Shown here: positions 15,509 through 25,069 of the stretch, piece by piece
How the letters are laid out: each line of letters opens with the position of its first letter
Numbering within the stretch: the first letter of the stretch is position 1
NCBI RefSeq assembly: GCF_041052385.1
Contig: NZ_CP163439.1
Coordinates: forward strand, 6,189,001 to 6,253,000
Direction: 5' to 3'
Length of the DNA: 64,000 nt
From: Streptomyces sp. R28
Lineage (GTDB): Bacteria > Actinomycetota > Actinomycetes > Streptomycetales > Streptomycetaceae
Made by a program: the position numbers and the translations under genes
The notes under the pieces: model-generated
What the model saw: the letters and a program-made list of their open reading frames with translations, nothing else
The model's database searches: none
Told to the model about the DNA's origin: nothing

Positions 15509-15940
15509 TCAGGGCCACACAAGGCAATAAGGCTGATGCCCCGCCTCATGCAACCGATGGCTGAAGTCCTGCCACTCGTGCAGCAGTTGGTACACGTTGA
15601 ACGCGTCCCGCGGCCCCCCACGGTCCGGCACCGTGGACCAGATGAAAGCGGCCGCGCCCACCGCTTCCTCTCCTATGCCCCGCAGCGGATCGACCACCGT
15701 CATCGGCAGCTTGACCACCGCGTAGTCGGGATGCAGGACCACCAGCTCCAGCGGCGGCACCTTGTGCAGCGGGACGCCCTCGATGCCCGTCAGGACCATC
15801 GCGGCCATCGTCTCCGGCTTGATCTTGGTGAACATGCCGTTCATGCCGAGCTCGTCGCCGCCGAGTTCCTCGGGGCGCATCGAGATCGGGACGCGGGCCG
15901 CGGTCGCACCGTCGGGCGCGCCGAAGTACTTGTACGTCAC
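15509..15940 (-). CDS. Conserved hypothetical protein next to hemL
   Basis: This 143-residue protein has no recognised domain (starts VTYKYFGAPDGATAARVP, ends YCLVWP). Codon use and the well-formed alternation of strands and helices suggest a real gene. The GTG at 15940 is preferred because a GGTGGGG run precedes it; the open frame extends 70 codons further upstream with low-complexity sequence. It converges on the integrase, so its 3' end marks the right edge of the mobile element and could overlap the attachment site. I found no duplicated copy of its 3' end elsewhere in the window. Confidence 0.65.
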   Translation of the reverse strand: MTYKYFGAPDGATAARVPISMRPEELGGDELGMNGMFTKIKPETMAAMVLTGIEGVPLHKVPPLELVVLHPDYAVVKLPMTVVDPLRGIGEEAVGAAAFIWSTVPDRGGPRDAFNVYQLLHEWQDFSHRLHEAGHQPYCLVWP

Positions 15941-16591
15941 CCCCACCCGACCACCATTCCTGCTTGCCCTCAGCCGCTCCATGTGACGGTCGGCCCGCTC
16001 TGACTCGTTCGGTACACCCGGCATACCCGGTACTACGTGTCCCTGACGTGCTTCGTTCGAATCCTCCGCGTCGCGCCGGTGCTTTCCCCGCCGGGCACGT
16101 CGAGGACCCAGGTCATCAGTCCCCTCGCCCAGCCCGCCACCGCGATGCATATCTCCACCCGACTGCTTTTCTAGGACGCGTGACGCCCGCCGCGCAACCC
16201 GATCATCGTGTCAGTGACCTCCCCCGCGGCCGCCCGCCGAAACGTGCGTTGAAACACCTGTCCGCAGGATCTTTTCAGTCCCCGACCATCACGCCCCGCA
16301 TGAGCTGTGTGTATCACGTCCAGTCTCGCAGATCGCGGGGAGGTGACGGGGGGTGATCGGGGGCGAGGGGGCGTGACCGGGGGAGCGGAGAGGGGAGGGA
16401 GGGGGCAGGAAAGGAGGAGCGGAGGGGGAGGGAAAGGGGAGGGGCGGGGGAGGCCATCCCCTGTCGGCCCCGCCCGGTCGAGCAGCGCCCCGCTGTCCCC
16501 GCCGCCCCCTGGCCTACCCTGAGGAGGTCACTGGCAACCGGAGTCCGAGATCATCGGAGTAGGTCACAGAAGGTCGGAGTAGTCGCAGGTC
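15941..16591. promoter_or_regulatory. Gap upstream of hemL with a G-rich tract
   Basis: This 651-base gap includes the possible upstream reading of the hypothetical gene and, from 16336 to about 16456, a strand of almost pure purine with a dozen or more runs of three to six G. It should contain the hemL promoter. The rest shows no gene, and no tRNA cloverleaf could be built around the GTTCGAATCC-like stretch near 16056. Confidence 0.5.
16336..16456 (+). repeat. Poly-purine G-run tract, potential G-quadruplex
   Basis: About 120 bases carry many G-runs (GGGG, GGGGGG, GGGGG and so on) separated by one to six bases, with very few pyrimidines. This easily satisfies the four-run G-quadruplex pattern several times over on the coding strand, 135-255 bases upstream of the hemL start. 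Confidence 0.75.
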
Positions 16592-17926
16592 ATGAGCGAA
16601 GCGCCCTCTTCAGCAACGCCCTATCCATTCGATGCGCCTGCCTCGCAGGCTCTGTTCGACCGTGCGGCCGCCGTCACGCCGGGCGGCGTGAACTCCCCGG
16701 TGCGCGCCTTCCGGGCCGTGGGCGGTACGCCGCGGTTCATGGTGTCCGGCACGGGTCCGTACCTGACCGACGCCGACGGGCGCGAGTACGTCGACCTGGT
16801 CTGCTCCTGGGGGCCCATGATCCTCGGGCACTCCCACCCGGCCGTCATCGCCGCCGTCCAGGACGCCGTCTCCCGCGGCACCTCCTTCGGTACGCCCGGT
16901 GAGGGCGAGGTCGCGCTCGCCGAGGAGATGGTCGACCGGATCGAACCGCTCGAGCAGGTGCGGCTCGTCTCCAGCGGTACCGAGGCCACCATGTCCGCCA
17001 TCCGGCTCGCCCGCGGGTTCACCCGGCGGACCAAGGTGATCAAGTTCGCCGGGTGCTATCACGGGCACGTCGACTCGCTGCTCGCCGCCGCCGGGTCGGG
17101 GGTCGCCACCTTCGCCCTGCCCGACACCCCCGGCGTCACCGGCGCCCAGGCCGGCGACACCATCGTCCTCCCTTACAACGACCTCGAATCCGTACACGAG
17201 GCCTTCCACCGCCACCCCGGTGAGATCGCCTGCGTGATCACCGAGGCCTCGCCCGGCAACATGGGCGTCGTCCCGCCGCTCCCCGGTTTCAACCAGGGAC
17301 TGAAGGACGCCTGCCAGAAGAACGGCGCCCTCTATATCTCCGACGAGGTCATGACAGGGTTCAGGACCAGTCGTGCCGGGTGGTACGGCATCGACGGGGT
17401 CAAGCCCGACCTCATGACCTTCGGCAAGGTGATGGGGGGCGGGTTCCCGGCCGCCGCCTTCGGTGGCCGCGCGGATGTGATGGCCCACCTCGCGCCCGCC
17501 GGGCCCGTCTACCAGGCCGGCACCCTCTCCGGGAACCCGGTCGCCACCGCCGCCGGACTTGCCCAGCTGCGGCTCCTCGACGAGGCCGCGTACGACACCG
17601 TCGACGCCGTCTCCGCGCAGATCCAGTCCCTCGTCACCGAGGCCCTCGCCAAGGAAGGCGTCACGCACCGGCTGCAGACGGCCTCCAACATGTTCTCCGT
17701 CTTCTTCACGGACCGCGACGTGCGCAACTACGAGGACGCCAAGCGGCAGGAGTCCTTCCGCTTCACCGCCTTCTTCCACTCGATGCTGGAGCAGGGTGTC
17801 TATCTGCCGCCCTCGTCCTTCGAGTCCTGGTTCGTTTCCACGTCACACGACGAGCAGGCCGTCCAGCGGATCGCCGACGCCCTCCCGGCGGCGGCCCGAG
17901 CGGCGGCGGAGGCCACGGCGGCATGA
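16592..17926 (+). CDS. hemL: Glutamate-1-semialdehyde 2,1-aminomutase
   Basis: This 444-residue PLP enzyme converts glutamate-1-semialdehyde to 5-aminolevulinate, the C5 route of tetrapyrrole synthesis. The family signatures are complete: [26 protein letters not shown] (PLP phosphate binding), [15 protein letters not shown] and the PLP lysine K279 in [12 protein letters not shown]. The length is normal. The GGAG-like site before the ATG is moderate. Its stop overlaps the phosphatase start by ATGA, so the two are coupled. The location beside cytochrome c maturation genes fits haem metabolism. Confidence 0.97.
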   Translation: MSEAPSSATPYPFDAPASQALFDRAAAVTPGGVNSPVRAFRAVGGTPRFMVSGTGPYLTDADGREYVDLVCSWGPMILGHSHPAVIAAVQDAVSRGTSFGTPGEGEVALAEEMVDRIEPLEQVRLVSSGTEATMSAIRLARGFTRRTKVIKFAGCYHGHVDSLLAAAGSGVATFALPDTPGVTGAQAGDTIVLPYNDLESVHEAFHRHPGEIACVITEASPGNMGVVPPLPGFNQGLKDACQKNGALYISDEVMTGFRTSRAGWYGIDGVKPDLMTFGKVMGGGFPAAAFGGRADVMAHLAPAGPVYQAGTLSGNPVATAAGLAQLRLLDEAAYDTVDAVSAQIQSLVTEALAKEGVTHRLQTASNMFSVFFTDRDVRNYEDAKRQESFRFTAFFHSMLEQGVYLPPSSFESWFVSTSHDEQAVQRIADALPAAARAAAEATAA

Positions 17927-18621
17927 CCGACAGCGCCCTCACCAACATCAGCGACGTGACCGTCGTCCACCTCATGCGGCACGGCGAAGTCGCCAACCCG
18001 GACGGGATCCTCTACGGCCGTCTCGCCGGGTATCACCTGTCCGAGCTCGGGCGGCAGATGGCCGACCGGGTCGCCGAGCACCTGGCCTCCCGCGATGTCA
18101 CGTACGTCTGCGCCTCCCCGCTGGAGCGGGCGCAGGAGACCGCGACACCGATCGCCAAGGCGCACGGGCTCGACCTCGCGACCGACGCGCGGCTCATCGA
18201 GGCCGACAACGTCTTCCAGGGCAAGACGTTCGGGGTGGGGGACGGCGCGCTCAAGAAGCCCGAGAACTGGAAGCACCTCGTCAACCCCTTCAAGCCGTCC
18301 TGGGGCGAGCCGTACGTCGAGCAGGTCATTCGCATGATGGGCGCGCTCGACGCCGCCAAGGACGCCGCGCGCGGGCACGAGGCCGTGCTGGTCAGTCATC
18401 AGCTGCCGATCTGGATCGTGCGGAGTTACGTGGAGAAGCGGCGCCTGTGGCACGACCCGCGCAAGCGGCAGTGCACGCTCGCGTCGGTGACGAGTTTCAC
18501 GTACCAGGGCGACAAGATCGTGGCCGTCGGTTACTCCGAGCCCGCCATCGACCTCGTCCCCGCCCATCTGCGCGCCGGCGCCAAGCCGGTGAAGGGGAAG
18601 GACAAGGCCTTCGGCGCATAG
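17923..18621 (+). CDS. Histidine phosphatase family protein
   Basis: This 232-residue protein carries the phosphoglycerate-mutase-like motif VVHLMRHGE (catalytic His in RHG), the [11 protein letters not shown] segment with the second Arg, an acid residue region (LIEAD) and the second histidine in VLVSHQLPI. The protein is intact. Substrate specificity of the family is broad, so it should not be called phosphoglycerate mutase. It is translationally coupled to hemL. Confidence 0.9.
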   Translation: MTDSALTNISDVTVVHLMRHGEVANPDGILYGRLAGYHLSELGRQMADRVAEHLASRDVTYVCASPLERAQETATPIAKAHGLDLATDARLIEADNVFQGKTFGVGDGALKKPENWKHLVNPFKPSWGEPYVEQVIRMMGALDAAKDAARGHEAVLVSHQLPIWIVRSYVEKRRLWHDPRKRQCTLASVTSFTYQGDKIVAVGYSEPAIDLVPAHLRAGAKPVKGKDKAFGA

Positions 18622-18664
18622 CGAGGACACGTCTTCGGCGCATAACAACGTCCGACAACGTCCG
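18609..18664 (+). repeat. Short direct repeats after the phosphatase gene
   Basis: CTTCGGCGCATA occurs at 18609-18620 (the gene's last codons) and again at 18633-18644. It is followed by two perfect tandem copies of ACAACGTCCG (18645-18664). This looks like small-scale slippage duplication of the gene's 3' end. Confidence 0.6.
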
Positions 18665-18786
18665 TTTGGGGCGCTGTGACAGTGCTGTTGCATTTGTTCC
18701 GAAACGTGTGCGATTAGACGGAACCTCCCTGTTCGTCGCGCCCTCTGACTGGGTGACCACCAGAGGATGCGACGGACGGGAATGGA

Positions 18787-20076
18787 ATGCGCGACTTCAA
18801 CCGAAGGGGACTTCTCGGGCTCGGAGCCGGAGCGGCCGCGGCCCTCGGACTCGCGGGATGCGGCACCCTCACGCCGTCAGACGGGTCGGACCACGCCGGA
18901 GGTTCCGGAGACGGCTCGGACAACAAGCCCGGCACCCAGGCCAACCGCGCGCGTCCCATAGGTGACGGCTCCACCTCGTACACCGGCAAGCAGCCGCACC
19001 AGCCCGGCGCGCCGAAGCCCCTCGAACCCGGTGAGACCCCGCCGCAGTTCGTCGTCTTCTCCTGGGACGGCGCCGGCGAGGTGGGCAACGGCCTCTTCCC
19101 GCGCTTCCTCGACCTCGCCAAGGAACACGGCGCGCACATGACCTTCTTCCTCTCGGGGCTGTACCTCCTGCCCGAGTCGAAGAAGCGCCTCTACGAGCCC
19201 CCGAACAACCCGCGCGGCGCCTCCGACATCGGCTACCTCACCGACGAGCACATCAAGGCGACGCTGAAGGGCGTCCGCCGGGCCTGGCTCGAGGGCCATG
19301 AGATAGGCACCCACTTCAACGGCCACTTCTGTGCCGGCACCGGCACCGTCGGCAACTGGACCCCGCAGCAGTGGCGCAGCGAGATCGAGCAGGCGAAGGG
19401 CTTCGTGAAGGAGTGGCGGACCAACTCCGGCTGGACCGATCTGCCCTCCCTGCCCTTCGACTACGACAAGGAGCTCGTCGGCGGCCGCACGCCCTGCCTG
19501 CTCGGCCAGGACAGCCTGCTGCCCACCGCCCGTGAGCTGGGCTGGCGCTACGACGCCTCCTCGCCGGGCGGCCGCCAGGTGTGGCCGCAGAAGAAGCAGG
19601 GGCTGTGGGACCTGCCGTTGCAGCAGATACCTTTCCCCGGACGTTCGTTCGAGGTCCTTTCCATGGACTACAACATGCTCGCCAACCAGTCGGTCAACTC
19701 GACGAACGCGCCCAGCTACAACTACCCGGGCTGGCGAACGCAGTCGGCGCAGGCGTACATCCAGGGATTCAAGCGGGCATACGAGACAAACCGCGCCCCC
19801 TTCTTCGTCGGCAACCACTTCGAGCAGTGGAACGGCGGCATCTACATGGACGCCGTCGAGCAGGCGCTGAAGCACATCGCGCGGGAGAAGGAGAAGGGCG
19901 AGGACATACGGCTGGTCTCCTTCCGGCAGTTCGTGGACTGGATGGACGTGCAGAAGCCGGAGGTGCTCGCCCAGCTGCGGACGCTCGACGTGGGGCAGGC
20001 GCCCGCCGAAGGCTGGAACACCTTCCTGAAGGGCAGCTCCACCGGATCCCCGAAGAGCACCTCGAACGCTGCCTGA
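18787..20076 (+). CDS. Secreted lipoprotein, polysaccharide-deacetylase-like
   Basis: This 429-residue protein has a twin-arginine signal (FNRRGLLGLG) and a lipobox (LAGC, Cys about residue 25), so it is probably a Tat-exported lipoprotein. After a Ser/Gly/Asp linker comes a NodB-like barrel (FVVFSWDGAGE, HMTFFLSGLYLL, GHEIGTHFNGHF). The H-x-x-G-H-type metal ligands and acidic residue are recognisable, although the usual TFDD is replaced by SWDG. It likely acts on cell-wall or surface polysaccharide. A plausible promoter lies near 18690-18715 (TTGCAT, then GATTAG). Confidence 0.8.
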   Translation: MRDFNRRGLLGLGAGAAAALGLAGCGTLTPSDGSDHAGGSGDGSDNKPGTQANRARPIGDGSTSYTGKQPHQPGAPKPLEPGETPPQFVVFSWDGAGEVGNGLFPRFLDLAKEHGAHMTFFLSGLYLLPESKKRLYEPPNNPRGASDIGYLTDEHIKATLKGVRRAWLEGHEIGTHFNGHFCAGTGTVGNWTPQQWRSEIEQAKGFVKEWRTNSGWTDLPSLPFDYDKELVGGRTPCLLGQDSLLPTARELGWRYDASSPGGRQVWPQKKQGLWDLPLQQIPFPGRSFEVLSMDYNMLANQSVNSTNAPSYNYPGWRTQSAQAYIQGFKRAYETNRAPFFVGNHFEQWNGGIYMDAVEQALKHIAREKEKGEDIRLVSFRQFVDWMDVQKPEVLAQLRTLDVGQAPAEGWNTFLKGSSTGSPKSTSNAA

Positions 20077-20142
20077 AATGCGGGTCTACGTCCGGGAGGG
20101 GGGTGCGCAAGATCCCCAGAACGGGCATGCGAAACTTTTCAC

Positions 20143-20760
20143 ATGAGTGCCGCCAGCCGTGCCCCCCTGCGCTCGAACCGCAGCCGTGCCGTCCTGCTCG
20201 CCGCGACAGCCGCAGCCACCGCGCTGACCCTGTCCGCGTGCGGTTCCGGCGGTACGTCGGGCGGCGGCGGTGACACCAACTTCGTCACCGGCAACAACGG
20301 CATCGACACGGTCGCCACGAGCGCGCGGACGGCGGCGCCGGCGCTGTCCGGCGAGACCATCGACGGCAAGCAGCTCACCACCGCCGACTACAAGGGCAAG
20401 ATCCTCGTCATCAACGTATGGGGATCGTGGTGCCCGCCCTGCCGGGCCGAGGCGAAGAACTTCCAGACCGTCTACGAGGACCTCAAGGACCAGGGCGTCG
20501 AGTTCGTCGGCATCAACACCCGGGACACCAGCACCACCCCGGCGCTCGCCTTCGAGAAGGAGTTCGGGGTCACCTACCCGAGCCTGTACGACCCCACGGG
20601 CAAGCAGATGCTCCGCTTCAAGAAGGGCACGCTCAACCCGCAGCTGATCCCGTCCACGCTGGTCCTCGACCGCCAGGGCAGGATCGCGGTGCGTGCGCTC
20701 CAGCCGCTCAGCGAGGACACGCTGCGCGGCATGATCAAGCCCGTCCTCGCGGAGAAGTGA
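20143..20760 (+). CDS. resA: TlpA/ResA-like thiol-disulfide oxidoreductase lipoprotein
   Basis: This 205-residue protein has a signal peptide and lipobox (LTLSACG), then a thioredoxin domain with the redox motif WCPPC in VWGSWCPPCRAEAKNF. It keeps the haem-binding cysteines of apocytochrome c reduced on the outer side of the membrane. It is the first gene of a run with ccdA, resB and ccsB, which together make the system II cytochrome c maturation machinery; the 1-base gap to ccdA suggests coupling. Confidence 0.9.
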   Translation: MSAASRAPLRSNRSRAVLLAATAAATALTLSACGSGGTSGGGGDTNFVTGNNGIDTVATSARTAAPALSGETIDGKQLTTADYKGKILVINVWGSWCPPCRAEAKNFQTVYEDLKDQGVEFVGINTRDTSTTPALAFEKEFGVTYPSLYDPTGKQMLRFKKGTLNPQLIPSTLVLDRQGRIAVRALQPLSEDTLRGMIKPVLAEK

Positions 20761-20761
20761 C

Positions 20762-21538
20762 GTGAGCGCGGTGTCCACGCTCGCCGAGACCGTGGTGGGC
20801 CCCAACGAGACCGTGCTCAGCGGTGCTCTGTTGCTCGCGCTGCCCATCGCGATGCTCGGCGGCCTCGTCTCCTTCTTCTCCCCGTGCGTCCTGCCGCTCG
20901 TCCCCGGTTACCTCTCCTACGTCACCGGAGTCAGCGGCACCGACCTGGCCGAGGCCCGGCGCGGTCGCATGGTCGCCGGTGCCTCCCTCTTCGTGCTCGG
21001 CTTCACCGCGGTGTTCGTCTCCGGCGGGGCGCTGTTCGGCTACTGGGGCTCGACCCTGCAGGAGAACAAGGACGTCCTGACGAAGATCCTCGGCGTCGTC
21101 ATGGTCCTCATGGGCGTCTTCTTCATGGGCCTGATGCCCTGGCTCAGCCAGCGGGAGTTCCGCTTCCACACCAAGCCGGCCACCGGGCTGGCCGGCGCCC
21201 CGGTGCTCGGCGCGCTGTTCGGTATCGGCTGGGCGCCCTGCATCGGCCCGACCCTCTCCTCCGTGCAGACGCTCGCCTTCAACGAGGCCAGCGCCGGACG
21301 CGGCGCCATACTGACCGTCGCCTACTGCCTCGGCCTCGGCCTGCCTTTCGTGCTCGCCGCGGTCGCCTTCCGCAAGGCGCTCGGCGCCTTCGCCTGGGTC
21401 AAGCGCCACTATGTGTGGGTGATGCGCATCGGCGGCACCATGATGATCGTGACCGGTGTGCTGCTGCTGACCGGCGCGTGGGACCGCATCGTGCAGGAGA
21501 TGCAGGTCTGGTCCGACGGCTTCACTGTGGGGATCTGA
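20762..21538 (+). CDS. ccdA: Cytochrome c biogenesis protein CcdA
   Basis: This is a 258-residue integral membrane protein with six predicted spans and the two conserved cysteine regions (FFSPCVLPLVPGYLSY and GIGWAPCIGPTLSSV). CcdA moves electrons from cytoplasmic thioredoxin to ResA. It uses a GTG start one base after the resA stop and is followed within 3 bases by resB. The membrane topology and motif spacing are normal. Confidence 0.95.
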   Translation: MSAVSTLAETVVGPNETVLSGALLLALPIAMLGGLVSFFSPCVLPLVPGYLSYVTGVSGTDLAEARRGRMVAGASLFVLGFTAVFVSGGALFGYWGSTLQENKDVLTKILGVVMVLMGVFFMGLMPWLSQREFRFHTKPATGLAGAPVLGALFGIGWAPCIGPTLSSVQTLAFNEASAGRGAILTVAYCLGLGLPFVLAAVAFRKALGAFAWVKRHYVWVMRIGGTMMIVTGVLLLTGAWDRIVQEMQVWSDGFTVGI

Positions 21539-21541
21539 TCC

Positions 21542-23278
21542 ATGAGCAACACCAAGACCGGCGCGCCCGACAACACCCCGGGGCTTGCCGAGGACCAGGA
21601 CCTGGGCGCCGCCGGCTCCCAGCTCTCCACCGCCCCCACCGAGGAGATCTCCCACCTCCCTTCGCTCGGCGTCATCGGCTGGGCCCGCTGGTTCTGGCGG
21701 CAGCTCACCTCGATGCGGGTCGCGCTGCTGCTGCTCCTGCTGCTGTCGCTCGGCGCGATCCCCGGCTCGCTCATCCCGCAGACCGGCATCGACGAGACGA
21801 AGGTCGCCGAGTTCCGCAAGGCGCACGAGACGCTCGCGCCGGTCTACGACAAGCTCGGCCTCTTCCACGTCTACAGCTCGGTGTGGTTCTCCGCGATCTA
21901 CATCCTGCTGTTCGTCTCCCTCATCGGCTGCATCGTCCCGCGCACCTGGCAGTTCGTCGGCCAGCTGCGCGGCCGTCCGCCGGGTGCTCCGAGGCGCCTG
22001 ACCCGGCTGCCCGCCTACACCACCTGGCGCACCGAGGCCGAGCCCGAGCAGGTCCGCGCGGCCGCGCTCGCCCTGCTGAAGAAGCGCCGCTTCCGCGCCC
22101 ACCTCGCCGGTGACGCCGTCGCCGCCGAGAAGGGCTATCTGCGCGAGGTCGGCAACCTCGCCTTCCACATCGCGCTGATCGTGATGCTGATCGCCTTCGC
22201 CTGGGGCCAGCTGTTCAAGTCCGAGGGAAACAAGCTGATCGTCGAGGGCGACGGCTTCTCCAACACCCTCACCCAGTACGACGACTTCAAGTCCGGCAGC
22301 CTCTTCAGCCAGGACGACCTCGATCCGTTCAGCTTCACCCTGAAGAACTTCGTGGGCACCTACGAGGAATCCGGTCCGAACCGGGGCACCCCGCGCGTCT
22401 ACAAGGCCGACCTCGCCTACAGCGTGGGCGCCTACGGCAAGGACAGGAAGGCCACCGTCGAGGTCAACGAGCCGCTGGAGATCGGCGATTCGAAGGTCTA
22501 CCTCGTCAGCCACGGCTACGCCCCCGTCGTCACGGTCCGCGACGGCAAGGGCAACGTCGTCTACAGCGACGCGGTGCCCCTCCTTCCGCTCGACGGCAAC
22601 GTCACCTCCACCGGCGCCATCAAGGTCATGGACGGCTATCGCGACGCCAAGGGCAAGTGGGACCAGCTCGGCTTCCAGGCCTTCTTCCTGCCGTCGTACG
22701 GCGGCTCGGGCACCGCGGTGGTATCGCAGTTCCCGGCGCTGCGCAACCCGGTGCTGAACCTGGAGGCCTACCACGGCGACCTCGGTGTCAACGCGGGCCT
22801 CCCGCAGAGCGTGTACCAGCTGAACAAGAAGAACCTGGAGGGGTTCAAGGACTCCAAGGGCGCGCAGCTCAGGGAGAACCTGAAGCCCGGCGAGACCATG
22901 AAGCTCCCGAACGGCGCCGGCTCGATCACCTTCGAGAAGGAGGTCAAGGAGTGGGCCGGCTTCCAGGTCGCCCGCCAGCCCGGCAGCGGCTGGGCGCTCG
23001 CCGGTTCCGTCGCCGCGATCTTCGGCCTCGCCGCCTCCCTGTTCATCCAGCGCCGCCGCGTGTGGGTGCGGGCCACCACCGGCAGTGACGGCGTCACGGT
23101 CGTCGAGATGGCCGGCCTCGGCCGCAGCGAGTCCGCCAAGGTGCCCGAGGAACTCGGCGACCTCGCCGGGATCCTCTACGAGCAGGCGCCGGGCGCGCCC
23201 GATGCCGACGCCGACCCCGCAGATTCCGAAGCTTCCCCCGACCCCCAAGTCGTACCTGCCGAAGGGGCTGAGAAGTGA
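21542..23278 (+). CDS. resB: Cytochrome c biogenesis protein ResB
   Basis: This 578-residue membrane protein has several N-terminal spans (LLLLLLLSLGAIPGSLI), a large extracytoplasmic domain and a last span near residue 480, as in ResB/Ccs1. It forms the haem-ligation complex with CcsB. It has an extended acidic C-terminal tail (DADADPADSEAS), common in Streptomyces, and ends in a GTGA overlap with ccsB. A large open frame on the opposite strand here is only a GC shadow. Confidence 0.93.
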   Translation: MSNTKTGAPDNTPGLAEDQDLGAAGSQLSTAPTEEISHLPSLGVIGWARWFWRQLTSMRVALLLLLLLSLGAIPGSLIPQTGIDETKVAEFRKAHETLAPVYDKLGLFHVYSSVWFSAIYILLFVSLIGCIVPRTWQFVGQLRGRPPGAPRRLTRLPAYTTWRTEAEPEQVRAAALALLKKRRFRAHLAGDAVAAEKGYLREVGNLAFHIALIVMLIAFAWGQLFKSEGNKLIVEGDGFSNTLTQYDDFKSGSLFSQDDLDPFSFTLKNFVGTYEESGPNRGTPRVYKADLAYSVGAYGKDRKATVEVNEPLEIGDSKVYLVSHGYAPVVTVRDGKGNVVYSDAVPLLPLDGNVTSTGAIKVMDGYRDAKGKWDQLGFQAFFLPSYGGSGTAVVSQFPALRNPVLNLEAYHGDLGVNAGLPQSVYQLNKKNLEGFKDSKGAQLRENLKPGETMKLPNGAGSITFEKEVKEWAGFQVARQPGSGWALAGSVAAIFGLAASLFIQRRRVWVRATTGSDGVTVVEMAGLGRSESAKVPEELGDLAGILYEQAPGAPDADADPADSEASPDPQVVPAEGAEK

Positions 23279-24375
23279 CTCTCGCCGCCGCAACCGATCT
23301 GGCCGCCGCCACCAACGAAAACCTCGCGAGCATCAGCAACACGCTGATCTACTCGTCGATGGCCGTCTACACCCTGGCCTTCTTCGCGTACATCGCCGAA
23401 TGGCTCCTCGGCAGCCGCAGCAAGGTCGGCCGTACGGCCGCCGCGCTCACCCCGGCGAAGGCCAAGAAGGCCGACGCGCCCGCCGTCACCGTGAAGCAGG
23501 GCGGCTCCACCGCCGTGCTGGAGCGGCCGAAGGTCGTCGTGCGGGCCACCGCCGGTCAGCGGGACGTGCCGGACGGGCCCGGGGCGCACGGCGGGGACGC
23601 GCAGGGCGACCTCTACGGGCGTATCGCCATCTCCCTCACCGTCCTCGCCTTCCTGATCGAGTTCGGCGGTGTGCTCGCTCGGGCTCTGTCGGTGCAGCGG
23701 GCGCCGTGGGGCAACATGTACGAGTTCAACATCACCTTCTCCACGGTCGCCGTCGGCGTGTACCTCGGGCTGCTCGTGCTGAAGAAGAACGTGCGCTGGC
23801 TCGGGCTGTTCCTGATCACCACGGTCCTCCTCGATCTCGGCCTCGCCGTCACTGTCTTGTACACCGCCAGCGACCAGTTGGTTCCCGCCCTTCACTCGTA
23901 CTGGCTGTACATCCACGTCTCCACGGCGATCTTCTGCGGCGCGGTGTTCTACGTCGGCGCGGTCTCCACGCTGCTCTACCTCTTCAAGGACAGCTACGAG
24001 AACAAGCTGGCGAGCGGCGGCACCCCCGGCCGCTTCGCGAACTCCGTCCTCGACCGGCTGCCCGCCTCGGCGTCCCTCGACAAGTTCTCCTACCGCGTCA
24101 ACGCCGCCGTCTTCCCGCTGTGGACGTTCACGATCATCGCGGGCGCCATCTGGGCGGGCGACGCCTGGGGCCGCTACTGGGGCTGGGACCCCAAGGAGAC
24201 CTGGTCCTTCATCACCTGGGTCGCCTACGCCTGCTACCTGCACGCCCGCGCCACGGCCGGCTGGAAGGGCCGCAAGGCCGCCTACCTGGCTCTGATCGCC
24301 TTCGGCTGCTGGCTGTTCAACTACTACGGCGTCAACATCTTCGTCTCCGGCAAGCACTCGTACGCCGGGGTGTAA
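23275..24375 (+). CDS. ccsB: Cytochrome c biogenesis protein CcsB/ResC
   Basis: This 366-residue polytopic membrane protein has the tryptophan-rich haem-handling motif (WGRYWGWDPKETWSFITW) and conserved histidines in HSYWLYIHV and the C-terminal part. It presents haem for attachment to apocytochrome c together with ResB. An extra Ala/Lys-rich loop (residues 55-110) lies between the first and second spans. It is the last gene of the operon, followed by a strong terminator. Confidence 0.94.
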   Translation: MTLAAATDLAAATNENLASISNTLIYSSMAVYTLAFFAYIAEWLLGSRSKVGRTAAALTPAKAKKADAPAVTVKQGGSTAVLERPKVVVRATAGQRDVPDGPGAHGGDAQGDLYGRIAISLTVLAFLIEFGGVLARALSVQRAPWGNMYEFNITFSTVAVGVYLGLLVLKKNVRWLGLFLITTVLLDLGLAVTVLYTASDQLVPALHSYWLYIHVSTAIFCGAVFYVGAVSTLLYLFKDSYENKLASGGTPGRFANSVLDRLPASASLDKFSYRVNAAVFPLWTFTIIAGAIWAGDAWGRYWGWDPKETWSFITWVAYACYLHARATAGWKGRKAAYLALIAFGCWLFNYYGVNIFVSGKHSYAGV

Positions 24376-24399
24376 CTCACCTGCAGGCCCCTTGCATTG

Positions 24400-24439
24400 A
24401 AGGCCGGTTCCCGTGACCCAGATCACGGGAACCGGCCTT
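24400..24439 (+). terminator. Strong hairpin terminator after ccsB
   Basis: A perfect 17-bp stem (24400-24416 with 24423-24439) with a 6-base loop begins 25 bases after the ccsB stop and ends 25 bases before the ECF sigma gene. It closes the cytochrome maturation operon and isolates it from the sigma-factor operon. Confidence 0.85.
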
Positions 24440-24463
24440 CGCCGTGCGGACAGGTAGAGGGAT

Positions 24464-25069
24464 GTGGATACGAATCTGCGGAAACGCATCCGCGCGGGGG
24501 ACCACAACGCTTTCGGTGAGCTCTTCGACGCGTACGCACGCTCCGTCTACAACCATGCCTTCCGGCTCACGGGGGAGTGGTCGACGGCCGAGGACGTCGT
24601 CTCGCTGACCTTCCTGGAGGCCTGGCGGCTGCGCGAGAGGCTCGACGAGGAGGGCGGCTCGCCGCTCCCCTGGCTGCTCGGCATCGCCACCAACGTCACT
24701 CGCAACACCCGTCGCGCGACCCGACGGCACGCGACCGCGGTAGCACGCCTGCCGCGCGACGAGACCGTACGGGACTTCGCCGACGAGGTCGCGGACCGTA
24801 TCGACGACGCCGCGCAACTGGCCGTCGTACGGACCGCGTTGGCCAGGCTGAGGCGGGCCGAGCGCGAGGTGCTGGCGCTGTGCGTGTGGTCGGGGCTGGA
24901 CTACCGGGCGGCGGCGGACGCCCTGGGGGTGCCGGTGGGGACCGTACGGTCACGGCTGTCGCGGGCGCGGACAAAACTCGCGAAACACATGGAACCACCC
25001 GAGCGGCGCGGACAGATGAGAGGTGACCGCACCACCGCGGTCGGGCCCCTGAGGGAGGGAAGCCGATGA
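24464..25069 (+). CDS. ECF-type RNA polymerase sigma factor
   Basis: This 201-residue protein has sigma-70 region 2 (NAFGELFDAYARSVYNHAFRLTG, AEDVVSLTFLEAWR) and region 4 (LRRAEREVLALCVWSGLDYRAAADALGVPVGTVRSRLSRAR). It uses a GTG start after AGGTAGAGGG. It overlaps the following membrane-anchored gene by ATGA, so that partner probably modulates it. Such pairs with CU044_5270 proteins are a known actinobacterial ECF arrangement. Confidence 0.93.
   Translation: MDTNLRKRIRAGDHNAFGELFDAYARSVYNHAFRLTGEWSTAEDVVSLTFLEAWRLRERLDEEGGSPLPWLLGIATNVTRNTRRATRRHATAVARLPRDETVRDFADEVADRIDDAAQLAVVRTALARLRRAEREVLALCVWSGLDYRAAADALGVPVGTVRSRLSRARTKLAKHMEPPERRGQMRGDRTTAVGPLREGSR

Noticed and set aside
16050-16066. 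tRNA T-arm-like GTTCGAATCC
   Set aside because: Flanking bases do not form a T stem and no acceptor or anticodon stem can be drawn on either strand.
20735-23293. 852-codon open frame opposite ccdA and resB
   Set aside because: Composition is Gly/Glu/Ala/Val-rich shadow of well-identified membrane protein genes with complete family motifs on the other strand.
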